DNA from: Zobellia uliginosa | Lineage (GTDB): Bacteria > Bacteroidota > Bacteroidia > Flavobacteriales > Flavobacteriaceae | DNA: 64,000 nt | Assembly: GCF_018860745.1 (NCBI RefSeq) | Contig: NZ_JAHKPY010000014.1 | Span: forward strand, 124,001-188,000 | Reading direction: 5' to 3' | Shown: one piece after another, positions 26,007-35,712 of the stretch | How the letters are laid out: every line of letters starts with the position of its first letter | Position numbering within the stretch: the stretch's first letter is position 1 | Made by a program: the position numbers and the translations under genes | Notes under the pieces: model-generated | The model's input: the letters and a program-made list of their open reading frames with translations, nothing else | Databases searched by the model: none | Told to the model about the DNA's origin: nothing

Positions 26007-27038
26007 TTATGCAGGCAGAGCACCAGTAGTTTGCCAATCCTTAATCCAAGTAGCCATAACCTTAACCCATCCTTCACTTTCGTTCAAACAAGGTATGTGT
26101 TTGTATTCCTTACCACCAGCTTCCTGAAATTGATGTTGTCCTTCCATGGCAATTTCTTCTAGTGTCTCTAAACAATCAGCAACAAATGCAGGAGTTATGA
26201 CCGCAAGATTCTTTATACCTTCTTTTGGAAAACGCTCAAACTCAAAGTCGGTATATGGTTTTAACCAAGGATCATTAGGAAGACGTGATTGAAAGGAATT
26301 ACTCACCTTATCTTCAGGAAGATTTAAATACGCTTTAACGGATTCCGTAGTATCAAAACACTGGTGACGATAACAGGTGTTATGTGCCACAGAGTTCGTC
26401 TGGCAACATTTACCATCAATTTTACAATGAAAACGGGTTGGGTCTGACTTGCGAATATGTCTTTCCGGAATACCATGATACGAGAATAGAATATGATCAT
26501 AATCAAAGCCTTCAAGGTTTTCTGCTATACGCTCAGAAAGTACACGTATGTACTCAGGATTTTTATAAAAAGGCGGTAAAGTGGTTAATTTCATATGTGG
26601 AAAAAGTGCTTCTTGCTCTTCCATCACTTTAACTACTACCGTTTCATAAGAAGACATGGCATAATGCGGATACAAAGGCACCAACAACACCTCATCCACG
26701 CCTTTATCATGAAGTTCTTTAAGGGCTCCTTTAATGGTCATACTACCATAGCGCATTCCTAGGGCGATAGGAATATCCGAATGTTCCTTTACCTTATCTG
26801 TAAACCTCTCTGAAAGTACAATAAGAGGAGAACCTTCTTCCCACCATATTTTAGCATAAGCCTCCGCAGATTTTTTAGGTCGCGTTTGTAGAATTATACC
26901 ACGCACTAAAATATTACGCAACCAATTGGGTACGTCTATTACGCGTTCATCCATTAAAAATTCATCTAAATACGGCTTAACATCTTTTGCAGTGGGACTA
27001 TCTGGAGAACCCAAATTAACCAATAAAACTCCTTTCAT
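26007..27038 (-). CDS. hemH: Ferrochelatase
   Basis: Inserts Fe2+ into protoporphyrin IX, the last step of protohaem synthesis. The start 'MKGVLLVNLGSPDSPT' is the family N-terminus, so ATG at 27038 is preferred; an upstream ATG at 27071 adds 11 unrelated residues. The conserved histidine is H188 in 'FSYHGIPERH', and 'ITPAFVADCLETLEE' is the C-terminal signature. Five cysteines (C205, C211, C212, C222, C227) cluster in the segment after the active site. 343 aa. It lies apart from the main haem cluster, followed by a MATE exporter. Confidence 0.94.
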   Translation of the reverse strand: MKGVLLVNLGSPDSPTAKDVKPYLDEFLMDERVIDVPNWLRNILVRGIILQTRPKKSAEAYAKIWWEEGSPLIVLSERFTDKVKEHSDIPIALGMRYGSMTIKGALKELHDKGVDEVLLVPLYPHYAMSSYETVVVKVMEEQEALFPHMKLTTLPPFYKNPEYIRVLSERIAENLEGFDYDHILFSYHGIPERHIRKSDPTRFHCKIDGKCCQTNSVAHNTCYRHQCFDTTESVKAYLNLPEDKVSNSFQSRLPNDPWLKPYTDFEFERFPKEGIKNLAVITPAFVADCLETLEEIAMEGQHQFQEAGGKEYKHIPCLNESEGWVKVMATWIKDWQTTGALPA

Positions 27039-27299
27039 AGTTTGGCAATACTTTTTCGGTTTATTAGACATGCAATTTCACAATAAAGGACTTTCGCCTT
27101 TAAGGTAATATGGCTATCTTCAAGTGCCCATTTAATTGGACAAACGTATAATTTTCACAAAAATAAGCCTTGAGACCTATCTAATGTGCATGTTATTAAA
27201 ATACTTTTTGATGCTGTTATAGATAAGATCAATTATATAAGCGATTTAGACCGGTATATTTCTTAATACCAATTATACTTGCCTTTTGAAACCTTTACT

Positions 27300-28376
27300 A
27301 TGTTAAACGATTTTTTCAACGACAACTACAAATCCCTTCTTTTGCTATTAGGTTCCCTTACAGTCTTGTTGGTCTCCTATTTTATAGTTCTTAAAATACT
27401 GCGCAAATTGGGGAAAAACCCAAAATATCTAATTCCTCCTTCTTCCGTAAAAAAAGTAAGTACACCCATTTTTTTCATTTTACTTTCTATTTTAATTAGA
27501 ATGGGGTCTTTACGTCAATTACTAGGTTTAACACATCTAGAATTATACTTTAGAAAAGCCAGTACGCTACTTTTTATTTTCGCATTTACATGGTTGCTTA
27601 TAACAGTTATTCAGATTATTAAAGAACATGTCATGCACACCTATGACATGAACACGTCAAACAATTTACGAGCCCGAAAAGTTGCTACGCAGTTTAATAT
27701 ATTAGAACGAATTATAATTTTTATTATCATAATCCTTGCCGCAGGAATAGCTCTTATGAGCTTTGATAGCATTAGAGAGATTGGGGTAAGCATATTTGCT
27801 TCTGCAGGTGTTGCAGGTATCATTATTGGTTTTTCCGCCCAGAAAATGATCGGGACCATACTGGCCGGAATCCAAATTGCTATAGCACAACCAATCAAAT
27901 TAGACGATGTTGTAGTGGTTGAGGGAGAATGGGGCCGTATTGAAGAAATTACACTTACCTATGTTGTAGTGAAGATTTGGGATAAAAGACGCTTAATATT
28001 ACCCACTACTTATTTTATTGACAAACCATTTCAGAACTGGACCAAATCTTCTGCAGATATTTTAGGGACTGTTTTTCTGTATACCGATTATTCCGTTCCT
28101 TTTGATGCTATTCGAAAAGAACTTACGCGAATATTGAAAGGAACAGAGCTTTGGGACGGAGAAGTTAACAATATTCAGGTCACTGACTCAAAAGTAAATT
28201 CCGTTGAAATAAGAGCCCTTATGAGTGCCAAGGATTCCTCTACTGCATGGGACCTTCGTGTACATGTTCGCGAAAAATTAATTACCTTCTTACAACAAAA
28301 TTATCCCGAAAGTTTACCCCGTACCAGACTCCGTTTAGAAAATATGGAAGGTTCGGGAAATACAACTCACGAATAG
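27300..28376 (+). CDS. Mechanosensitive ion channel family protein (MscS-like)
   Basis: A 358-aa membrane protein with about five helices, then the MscS core: the pore-lining helix rich in Gly/Ala in 'GVSIFASAGVAGIIIGFSAQKMIG' and the beta-domain 'QPIKLDDVVVVEGEWGRIEEI' with the conserved 'LPTTYF' segment. It should open under membrane tension to release solutes after osmotic downshock. ATG at 27300 is used; the TTG 21 bp upstream overlaps promoter-like sequence. Divergent from hemH. Confidence 0.9.
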   Translation: MLNDFFNDNYKSLLLLLGSLTVLLVSYFIVLKILRKLGKNPKYLIPPSSVKKVSTPIFFILLSILIRMGSLRQLLGLTHLELYFRKASTLLFIFAFTWLLITVIQIIKEHVMHTYDMNTSNNLRARKVATQFNILERIIIFIIIILAAGIALMSFDSIREIGVSIFASAGVAGIIIGFSAQKMIGTILAGIQIAIAQPIKLDDVVVVEGEWGRIEEITLTYVVVKIWDKRRLILPTTYFIDKPFQNWTKSSADILGTVFLYTDYSVPFDAIRKELTRILKGTELWDGEVNNIQVTDSKVNSVEIRALMSAKDSSTAWDLRVHVREKLITFLQQNYPESLPRTRLRLENMEGSGNTTHE

Positions 28377-28443
28377 CCGTTATACCTTAAAACCAATATT
28401 TATTTTAACGGTTTATAGGGATATATTGCACCAAACGCTTCTC

Positions 28444-28451
28444 TATTTTTG
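28444..28451 (+). promoter_or_regulatory. Promoter -7 element (TATTTTTG) for the TraB/GumN gene
   Basis: A perfect TAnnTTTG box 67 bp before the ATG at 28519, giving a leader of about 60 nt. Confidence 0.5.
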
Positions 28452-28518
28452 TGAAAAGCGCTCATTGCTAGCCATGGGCCCTTTACTGTTATTATGTTCC
28501 CTCAACTAAAAAGCATTT

Positions 28519-31500
28519 ATGCGAATTGTATCGATTTTTCTCTTGCTGATTTCTTTTTCGGTCAATGCCCAAGAAAAAAATAGCCTTTTATGGGAAATTT
28601 CTGGAAATGGCCTAAAGCAAACATCGTATTTATATGGCACTATGCACGTTAGTAAAAAAATTGCTTTTAGGTTAGACGATGTCTTTTTTGATGCCTTGGA
28701 CAAAAGTGATATGGTAGCCCTAGAATCTGATCCTGGTCTCTGGCTAGAAAAAGATAACATCTCTGGCTCCAACAAATATGCGGCCGAAGCCGGTTTTGTT
28801 ACCAAGGGATTTTATGCCCGTTCTTTTAAGGTGGATAATCCTAAGAAAGAGATTTTAGGAGCATATTTGGCCTACGAAGACCGAATTGTGAATAACATTC
28901 TTTACCGTACAAATGAGTTTTCCCAGAATTTTGAGGAGGAGACTTATCTAGACATGTTTATTTACCAAGCTGGCAAAAAGTTCAATAAGCCTATTATTGC
29001 TTTAGAGGACATGGAGGAATCTGCTGCTCTTGTAGGAAGGGCCAGTTTAAATGCCGTCAAACAAAAGCCAGATGAATGGCTTCAAAAAAAGATGCAGCAA
29101 TCAGACCCCATGTTCTTGCTTCAAGATGCGTACAGGAATCGTAATATAGCGCTATTAGATTCTCTTGATCGCGCTATGTACACCCCGCATTATATGAAAA
29201 ATATGCTGTACATACGCAATGCCAATATGACCCACAGGATGGATTCCGTTATGCAAAAAGGAAAGGTTTTTGCAGGTATTGGTGCAGCACATTTACCCGG
29301 TGAACAAGGTGTTATTTCTCTCTTGAGAAAAAAAGGCTATACCGTAAAACCATTGTTATCAAAAGCGACTTCCAAGGGTAAAATACTGAAACAGAAATTT
29401 GAAATTAAAAAACGTGACAACCAATACAGTAACTATGGTCCGGAAGATGGTTTTTTTACGGTTGATCTTCCCAACAAACTGTATCCAATATCCGATATTG
29501 GAAAAACCACCTATGTATCGCCAGATTTAGCAAATGGAAGTTTTATTGTAATAAACCGCATTCCCACCTATTCTTTTCTAAAAAAAGATGCTCTATTTTC
29601 CTTAGAAGAAATAGATAAACTCCTTTTTGAAAATATTCCCGGCAAAATAATTGAAAAAAAATCGATTAAAAATGGTCCTTTTAAAGGATTGGACATAAAA
29701 AATAAATTAAAAAACGGCGACCACCAGCGGTATCAGATTTTTGAAACACCTTTAGAACTGGTTATTATAAAAATGGGAGGTGAAGGTGATTATGTTACTC
29801 AATTTTCGGATACCATATTTAATAGCCTAAAATTTAGGGCTGATGTAGTTAAGAGACCCAACACGGTTTCTTCCGTATTCGAAGATTTTGAGATCCAAAT
29901 GCCTCCTCTCTATAGTTTCACTAATCGCAGTAGAAGTGGTACCCGATGGGTAGAAGGTTATGATTCTAGAACAGAGAATTACTACTTTCTTCGTAAATCA
30001 GTTTTAAACGATTTCAATTTTATTGAGGCAGATACTTTTGAATTGAAACAAATACAAAAACGGTTCTATCAAGACCTGCAACTTAAGCCTACCTTCAATT
30101 CCTTTAAAGGCAGAATTCTAACCTCATCCGCAGTAATAGACACAAAAACTAAAAAACATCTATACCTCATGACCACTATACGTCGTGGTGAATATTATCT
30201 ACTGGGCATGGTAGGGAAAGATGAAAATACAGCATCCAAGTTTTTTGAGTCCTTTAAGCTTACATCAACAAAAGACCAAAAACCTTTTACAACCGTTGTG
30301 GATACCGCTTTATTTTTCAGTACTAAATCTACTGTAAAACCACCCAAATTTGTAGAAAGTAGCACTAACTATTACACTGGTGCACCCAAAAGAAAATCTT
30401 ACGACCCTTTCCATAAAAAAACCGTTTATCAAAATCAGAACGGCGAGGCCGTGTCCATAGAACTAAATAAATCTCACGATTTCTTAATGTTTAGAAGTTT
30501 AGATTCTGCTTGGGCTTTGCGCAAAAAACTCTACGCTCACAAAAAATATAACGTTATCAGAGAGGAAACCAAAACCTCTCCCAACGGATATCATGAACTA
30601 CAAATGACCTTATCGGATACTGCAAGTACAAGGGGGATTTTAGTAAAAAACATTTTAAAAGATGGACTTCTATATGAATTAAAAGCAGTGGTTGATACCA
30701 TTGAAAGCCCCAGTACATTTGTAAGTACGTTCTTTGATAATTTTGTACCACAAGACACCGTTATCGGACGTAATTTATTTGAAGATAAGGTTCCTGAGTT
30801 TTTTAGCGCACTAACCACCAATGACAGTATTGCACTAGACGGCTATAGATTTATAAAATTTGAAAACAAACATGTTAATGCCCTTAAAAAGCATATCATA
30901 GAGTTTGATTTAAGCAAAGGAGAACGTCAAATTCAGTTACACCTCATCCGTGAACTAGCAAAATTAAAAAATGTTGATCTCACTGAGTTTTATAAAAGCT
31001 TTTACTTAAAATCTTATAACAACTCCACCGCACAAGCTGTACTACTTCAAGAAATCGCAAAAAAGTCTAATGACACTTCAACAAAATTGTTATTAGAATT
31101 AATGGAAACCGATTTGCCTCTGCTTTCTAATACGTTCAATATTAGCCTAATTTTTAAACCTTATCGAGAGAATTTAGAACTGGCAAAAAAGCTATACCCC
31201 ACCCTTTTGGATTACAGTACCATTCCTGAATATAAAGAACCTATTTTTTCTTTATTATCAGAATTACTGATAAAAGATGTCATAAAGCCCAAACTATATA
31301 AAAAGTATAGAACACAGATTTTAAATGACGCAAAAACCCTCATTAAAAGACAGCTGGGCAGGGACCTATCCAATTCCCAGACGGACTTCTACAATCCAAG
31401 AACCAGCAGAAGCAATACGTCTTTGCTAGAGAATTACGTAACGCTATTATATCCTTTTCATACTGATAAGTCCGTAGAACAATTTTTTAATCAAATTTCA

Positions 31501-32043
31501 TTAATTGGCGACCCAGGTGTACAAGCTACTTACCTAGCACAGTTAATTAAAAATAATAAACCGGTACCACAGAAACCGTTGATAGATTTGGCTTTTGATA
31601 TAAACGGAAGACTTCCTTTGTTCAATAAGTTAGAAGAAGTAGGTGTGCTCAGTCATTTTCCTGCCGAATATAATTCACAGCAGTATTTGGCGGAAGCTAT
31701 TCTTTTTGAAGATTCAAAATATAATCGCGCTAAAGATTCTGTTGTTTTCATAACACAAAAAAAGTTTAAGTTCAAAGGAGAATTGTACACAGGCTATTAT
31801 TTTAAAAAGCGAAATAACGAAGATTACGATAAGAATTTCTCTATGTACCTCCTCATCTTTGAAAACAATAAAAAACTTCAGACGAAGCCTTTCTACGAGA
31901 GTGATGCAATGCGTATTGAAGATACAGACACTGATGAAGATGTAATTGAATACCTTACCGAAGCCTTTAAACTTAAAGACAGAAAACGAGCAGATATCTA
32001 TAGACCACATGGTTACGGCATGTATGGCCATCATGGATTTTGA
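28519..32043 (+). CDS. Very large TraB/GumN domain protein, 1174 aa
   Basis: An exported protein (signal peptide MRIVSIFLLLISFSVNAQ). Residues about 22-290 are a TraB/GumN domain, with the two family motifs 'SYLYGTMHVSKK' near 35-46 and 'FAGIGAAHLPGEQGV' near 255; this family has a putative metallohydrolase fold (related to TIKI). Residues about 300-1174 match nothing I recognise: mixed alpha/beta with repeated 'FFDNFVPQDT', 'ESFKL' type segments, then a helical repeat region (about 790-1080). Typical GumN proteins are about 300 aa, so this is a large extension. It is followed by a lipoprotein and a DUF1460 protein on the same strand. Confidence 0.82.
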   Translation: MRIVSIFLLLISFSVNAQEKNSLLWEISGNGLKQTSYLYGTMHVSKKIAFRLDDVFFDALDKSDMVALESDPGLWLEKDNISGSNKYAAEAGFVTKGFYARSFKVDNPKKEILGAYLAYEDRIVNNILYRTNEFSQNFEEETYLDMFIYQAGKKFNKPIIALEDMEESAALVGRASLNAVKQKPDEWLQKKMQQSDPMFLLQDAYRNRNIALLDSLDRAMYTPHYMKNMLYIRNANMTHRMDSVMQKGKVFAGIGAAHLPGEQGVISLLRKKGYTVKPLLSKATSKGKILKQKFEIKKRDNQYSNYGPEDGFFTVDLPNKLYPISDIGKTTYVSPDLANGSFIVINRIPTYSFLKKDALFSLEEIDKLLFENIPGKIIEKKSIKNGPFKGLDIKNKLKNGDHQRYQIFETPLELVIIKMGGEGDYVTQFSDTIFNSLKFRADVVKRPNTVSSVFEDFEIQMPPLYSFTNRSRSGTRWVEGYDSRTENYYFLRKSVLNDFNFIEADTFELKQIQKRFYQDLQLKPTFNSFKGRILTSSAVIDTKTKKHLYLMTTIRRGEYYLLGMVGKDENTASKFFESFKLTSTKDQKPFTTVVDTALFFSTKSTVKPPKFVESSTNYYTGAPKRKSYDPFHKKTVYQNQNGEAVSIELNKSHDFLMFRSLDSAWALRKKLYAHKKYNVIREETKTSPNGYHELQMTLSDTASTRGILVKNILKDGLLYELKAVVDTIESPSTFVSTFFDNFVPQDTVIGRNLFEDKVPEFFSALTTNDSIALDGYRFIKFENKHVNALKKHIIEFDLSKGERQIQLHLIRELAKLKNVDLTEFYKSFYLKSYNNSTAQAVLLQEIAKKSNDTSTKLLLELMETDLPLLSNTFNISLIFKPYRENLELAKKLYPTLLDYSTIPEYKEPIFSLLSELLIKDVIKPKLYKKYRTQILNDAKTLIKRQLGRDLSNSQTDFYNPRTSRSNTSLLENYVTLLYPFHTDKSVEQFFNQISLIGDPGVQATYLAQLIKNNKPVPQKPLIDLAFDINGRLPLFNKLEEVGVLSHFPAEYNSQQYLAEAILFEDSKYNRAKDSVVFITQKKFKFKGELYTGYYFKKRNNEDYDKNFSMYLLIFENNKKLQTKPFYESDAMRIEDTDTDEDVIEYLTEAFKLKDRKRADIYRPHGYGMYGHHGF

Positions 32044-32110
32044 TTTTAGACTTAAAATATAAAGTAATACTATATTTATCTAAACATCTATTAAACTAAC
32101 CACTCTTCTT

Positions 32111-33469
32111 ATGAAAATTAAATATGTGTTACTTTTTTTTACTGCGATTTACTCTTTAATAAGCTGCACAGAAGGAACAGAAATAGATGAACCTATTGCC
32201 AAAGAAGAACCAATTCCTGAAGAACCTAAAGAAGAAGTTTACTTAACGTATAGATTAAATGAACATTCGGACACAACCGAAATAGAATACTGGGTAATTG
32301 TTCATGACCAAGATGGCGAACTACTAGATTATAAAAGTATTAAAGAAGATAGTACTTTAACTTTTAGCGCCATTGATACTGCCTTAGTAAATACAGAAAA
32401 ATTAGTTGTAACAACTTTATCCGTAGCTGAATATGAGAATCATATTGCTCACAATTTATTAACCTACACAAATATCCAGAAAGGCTTTAAGTGGAATTCA
32501 TCAGAATCTGGGGAAGCGAATTCATCTTTAATTAGAGAATTAAATATTGGCAAAACAAATCATTCAAATAACAAACTTAATAGCAAAGTAGGTGATTACA
32601 CTATTACCGTAAACTCTGTGCCTGCATTTTTAAAATACCATATCCAATCTCCTGAAACGGGAGTCGTCGCTCGTAACGATACAGAGGTTGAAGGAGACCG
32701 CCTTCAAGTTGAGGGTTTAGAATTACAACCCGGCATAAGATATTTAATTTCCATTGGAGATACCGAAGAATTACCGAAGTACACTTTCTTCGAAATAAGC
32801 GATGATTCAAAAAATATTACTCTTGATTATACTGAGTTTACAGACTATGACCAAGTTCTAGAAACAACGCTTCCTGAAAATACTTATTTGTTCAGTGTTT
32901 CAAAAGGATATGATAACTCCGAAAGAAGCGGAAGGGGATATGAAATGGTTGTAGAAATTGATTTTGACAACCCCGAAATCTCCAGAATTGGATATATATC
33001 CGGTTTTAAAAGTTACTTGACTCAGTTCAACCTTACAATGAAGAATAATTACACTTATAGATATTCAGAACTAAGTGAGCTCCCCTTAGAACAGATTACG
33101 ATTCTAGAAAAACCCAATTTTAGTATTATTGAAAACTCCTTATATAATTTTGAATTTAGTACGGATATAAGTTACCTCACAACGTCAAGTATTTGGAGAT
33201 CAGAAGAAGCTTCTTCCGAAATCTTCAACAATTATACCTCTTGGAGAATTAATTCTTCAAATACATCATCTCATTTATTAGGAGAAATACCTGAAGAGCT
33301 AATAAATTTATACCCAAAATTAAATTTGGAAAAACTAAAGTATTCCGATACCGAACTACAACTTCTAGGTCAGGATTACCAAGTCTCTCTAAACGTCTTA
33401 TCTAACCCTACTAATGTTGTTTATCCAATAATTAATGAATCTTTAATTCTCTACCCTGAACAGGAATAG
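32111..33469 (+). CDS. Hypothetical lipoprotein, 452 aa
   Basis: The N-terminus 'MKIKYVLLFFTAIYSLISC' ends in a lipobox (LISC, C19), so it is lipid-anchored. A Pro/Glu-rich linker follows (about 25-45, 'EEPIPEEPKEE'), then a beta-rich body with no recognised domain. The acidic linker after the cysteine is common in surface-exposed lipoproteins of Bacteroidetes. It starts 67 bp after the TraB/GumN gene and 74 bp before the DUF1460 gene. Confidence 0.75.
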   Translation: MKIKYVLLFFTAIYSLISCTEGTEIDEPIAKEEPIPEEPKEEVYLTYRLNEHSDTTEIEYWVIVHDQDGELLDYKSIKEDSTLTFSAIDTALVNTEKLVVTTLSVAEYENHIAHNLLTYTNIQKGFKWNSSESGEANSSLIRELNIGKTNHSNNKLNSKVGDYTITVNSVPAFLKYHIQSPETGVVARNDTEVEGDRLQVEGLELQPGIRYLISIGDTEELPKYTFFEISDDSKNITLDYTEFTDYDQVLETTLPENTYLFSVSKGYDNSERSGRGYEMVVEIDFDNPEISRIGYISGFKSYLTQFNLTMKNNYTYRYSELSELPLEQITILEKPNFSIIENSLYNFEFSTDISYLTTSSIWRSEEASSEIFNNYTSWRINSSNTSSHLLGEIPEELINLYPKLNLEKLKYSDTELQLLGQDYQVSLNVLSNPTNVVYPIINESLILYPEQE

Positions 33470-33543
33470 ACTAGGCAGTAGTAAAACCTGTAAAAGTCAA
33501 GGAATTATTATGTAATTTCATTTATCAATCCAAACCAATACAT

Positions 33544-34389
33544 ATGCTAAAAAGCATCTTATTTATTTTTGTTTTAATCCTTTCGCAATACACCTCTGCT
33601 CAGCAAATTACTTGCTCACCAGCAGATAAACAAGCTGTAGAAAACAAGTTGATTACTATTGATGGCTTATTAGAGAAAGATTTTGGAAAAACCATAGTGG
33701 CTATTGGGAAAACGTTTATGGATACGCCCTATGTTGCCAAGACATTAGAGATTGGCGATACAGAAACTTTAGTTATTAACTTACAAGGTTTAGATTGTAC
33801 CACTTATGTAGAGAATGTCCTTGCTTTTGGCCTGATGTTAAAAAATGGAGAATCCAGTTTTGATGATTTCACAGAAACCCTCGAAAGCATTCGTTATAAA
33901 GACGGTGAGCTTGATGGATATGCCTCTCGTCTGCATTACTTTTCAGAATGGATTGCCAACAATGAAAAAAAAAAATTACTAAAAGATATTACTGCTGAAA
34001 TAGGGGGAAAGGAAATAACCAAGCCTATTAATTTTATGAGTACACATCGCGACCTTTATCCTTTTTTAAAGGATGACAAGAATTTTGAAAAAGTAAAGGC
34101 TTCCGAAAACTACCTCAACAATCAACCTATTTGTATATTGGCTCAGGATGACATTGCCGCAAACGAGCATATGATTCAATCTGGTGACATCATTGCATTG
34201 ACTACATCAATAAACGGATTGGACATTACACACACCGGAATAGCAACCAGAGAGAAAGATGGTCGTATTCACTTGCTGCATGCCTCTACCGGTTCTATGA
34301 AAGTAGAAGTCTCCAAAAAACCGCTTTCGGAATATCTTAAAGGCATCAAGAAAAATACCGGGATTATGGTGGCTAGACCTATTAGTTAA
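33544..34389 (+). CDS. DUF1460 (NlpC/P60-like) cell-wall amidase-type protein
   Basis: A 281-aa exported protein (signal peptide to about residue 20) of the DUF1460 family, structurally an NlpC/P60-type cysteine peptidase; a Bacteroides member has been described as an N-acetylmuramoyl-L-alanine amidase-like enzyme. The nucleophile is C85 in 'QGLDCTTYVENVLA' and the His lies in 'DITHTGIATRE'. It should act on peptidoglycan fragments in the periplasm. It is the last of three exported-protein genes in a row. Confidence 0.87.
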   Translation: MLKSILFIFVLILSQYTSAQQITCSPADKQAVENKLITIDGLLEKDFGKTIVAIGKTFMDTPYVAKTLEIGDTETLVINLQGLDCTTYVENVLAFGLMLKNGESSFDDFTETLESIRYKDGELDGYASRLHYFSEWIANNEKKKLLKDITAEIGGKEITKPINFMSTHRDLYPFLKDDKNFEKVKASENYLNNQPICILAQDDIAANEHMIQSGDIIALTTSINGLDITHTGIATREKDGRIHLLHASTGSMKVEVSKKPLSEYLKGIKKNTGIMVARPIS

Positions 34390-34616
34390 GTTGAGTAAAA
34401 CATTTTAAAATACCAACTCGCAAGTCGGTTTTATTTAAAACATCGGATTTAAAACCTCTCATTTCACCTTTCACCGAAAGTTTCACGATACAAATCGGCT
34501 CCCATGAAATAACGGTTTCAAAAAATATTTCATTGTACCGACTAACTAGTTGGTTCTTATTTTTTCCGTGCAAGTTTGCGAAACAGAAAATGAACCTCAT
34601 ATATCTGCTAAAAAGT

Positions 34617-35507
34617 TTAGCTATTTGCAGACGCCATTAAATATTTTTTAGGAGTAGTGCCGTATTTCTTTTTAAAGGCAGAAATAAAATGGCTGGCCGT
34701 ACTATAGCCCACTCTTAAACCTACTTCGTTTACATTATGCTTGCCAGTCTCTAACATCTTTCTAGCATATTCCATCTTATAGTCAAACAGGAAGCTAAAA
34801 ACCGAATCCCCATAAATTTGCTTAAATCCTTCTTTCAACTTTTTTAAGGACAATCCTATTTCTTCGGATAATTCTGTCAGTGTAGGTGGTTCTGCCATTC
34901 GTGAAATAATTATTTCCTTTGCTTTCCGGATACGACGCACATTGTCTTCATCTACTAAAAAAGGACATTGCTCAATATCTGCGTCATCGCTTTTATTAAA
35001 GTATAAAGAGATAAGCTCATACACCTTACCTTTTATGTACAGTTCTTTTATAGATGGATGAAGATTATAATTCATCATCTGACTTAAAATAACCGCAATA
35101 GCGGGACTGACCCCTTCTTGAGCATAATATTTCTTATCTTGATTATCTGCGCTTAAAAAAGGAATGTAATCTGCCTCTTTAGAGAAAAGCGAATGAAATT
35201 TCCTAATGGTCATAACTACAGAAACCAACCAGGAATTTGGTGCTAACTGTAAGTCCATCGGAAGGTCTATCTGTGTATTGTAGAGCAACAAGGAATTTTC
35301 TTCAGAAACTTCAAGGTTGTACCGCCCTTCATTAAAAACAAACTTGGCCTCCCCCTTAAGGCAAAAGTGAAATTGTATGTAACTACTATCAATATCCCGC
35401 AATACACGTTGTGTTTCCGTGGTATCATTTTGAATCTTGAGCACATAAAACCCATCTTCAATAAGCACTTCTTGAAATGAACCTTGAGCGATATTTTTAC
35501 CTTCCAT
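34617..35507 (-). CDS. AraC family transcriptional regulator
   Basis: A 296-aa regulator: an N-terminal cupin-like sensing domain (about 1-130), a linker, and an AraC/XylS DNA-binding domain (about 195-296) with two helix-turn-helix units, 'PTLTELSEEIGLSLKKLKEGFKQIYG' and 'NVNEVGLRVGYSTASHFISAFKKKYG', ending in the usual 'TPKKYL'. ATG at 35507 is preferred over the GTG three codons earlier. It is divergent from hemA with a 21-bp inverted repeat between them, so control of the haem genes in response to a small ligand is the obvious hypothesis. Confidence 0.9.
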   Translation of the reverse strand: MEGKNIAQGSFQEVLIEDGFYVLKIQNDTTETQRVLRDIDSSYIQFHFCLKGEAKFVFNEGRYNLEVSEENSLLLYNTQIDLPMDLQLAPNSWLVSVVMTIRKFHSLFSKEADYIPFLSADNQDKKYYAQEGVSPAIAVILSQMMNYNLHPSIKELYIKGKVYELISLYFNKSDDADIEQCPFLVDEDNVRRIRKAKEIIISRMAEPPTLTELSEEIGLSLKKLKEGFKQIYGDSVFSFLFDYKMEYARKMLETGKHNVNEVGLRVGYSTASHFISAFKKKYGTTPKKYLMASANS

Positions 35508-35531
35508 ATTAAACACGAATTGGCTTTTTTT

Positions 35532-35552
35532 TATTTAGAAACGTTCTAAATA
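35532..35552. promoter_or_regulatory. Perfect inverted repeat in the AraC regulator/hemA intergenic region
   Basis: TATTTAGAA, a 3-bp spacer, and its exact reverse complement TTCTAAATA. It lies 25 bp from the AraC-type regulator start and 160 bp before the hemA start. AraC proteins usually bind direct half-sites, so a dimeric repressor such as a Fur/PerR-family protein is an alternative; the TTAGAA...TTCTAA halves resemble per-box halves only loosely. Confidence 0.5.
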
Positions 35553-35683
35553 GAATTACTGTAAAGCACAGTATTTCCTACAAAAATACTGGTTTTCAGT
35601 GAATTTACATCCATATACATCCAAAAAACCCCTTAACGACACTTATTGTTCTTCTAGCGTTATTTTTATTCCCTCAGGGCTCT

Positions 35684-35691
35684 TATTTTTG
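35684..35691 (+). promoter_or_regulatory. Promoter -7 element (TATTTTTG) for hemA
   Basis: A perfect TAnnTTTG box 21 bp before the ATG at 35713. It lies inside the longer frame that opens at 35599 and so rules out that start. Confidence 0.65.
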
Positions 35692-35712
35692 CCTGCGCTT
35701 CTAAAAGCTTTC

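Noticed and set aside
34382-34600. 72-codon minus-strand frame between the AraC-type regulator and DUF1460 gene
   Set aside because: No signal peptide, no recognised motif, no conserved-looking context. Weak support as a gene.
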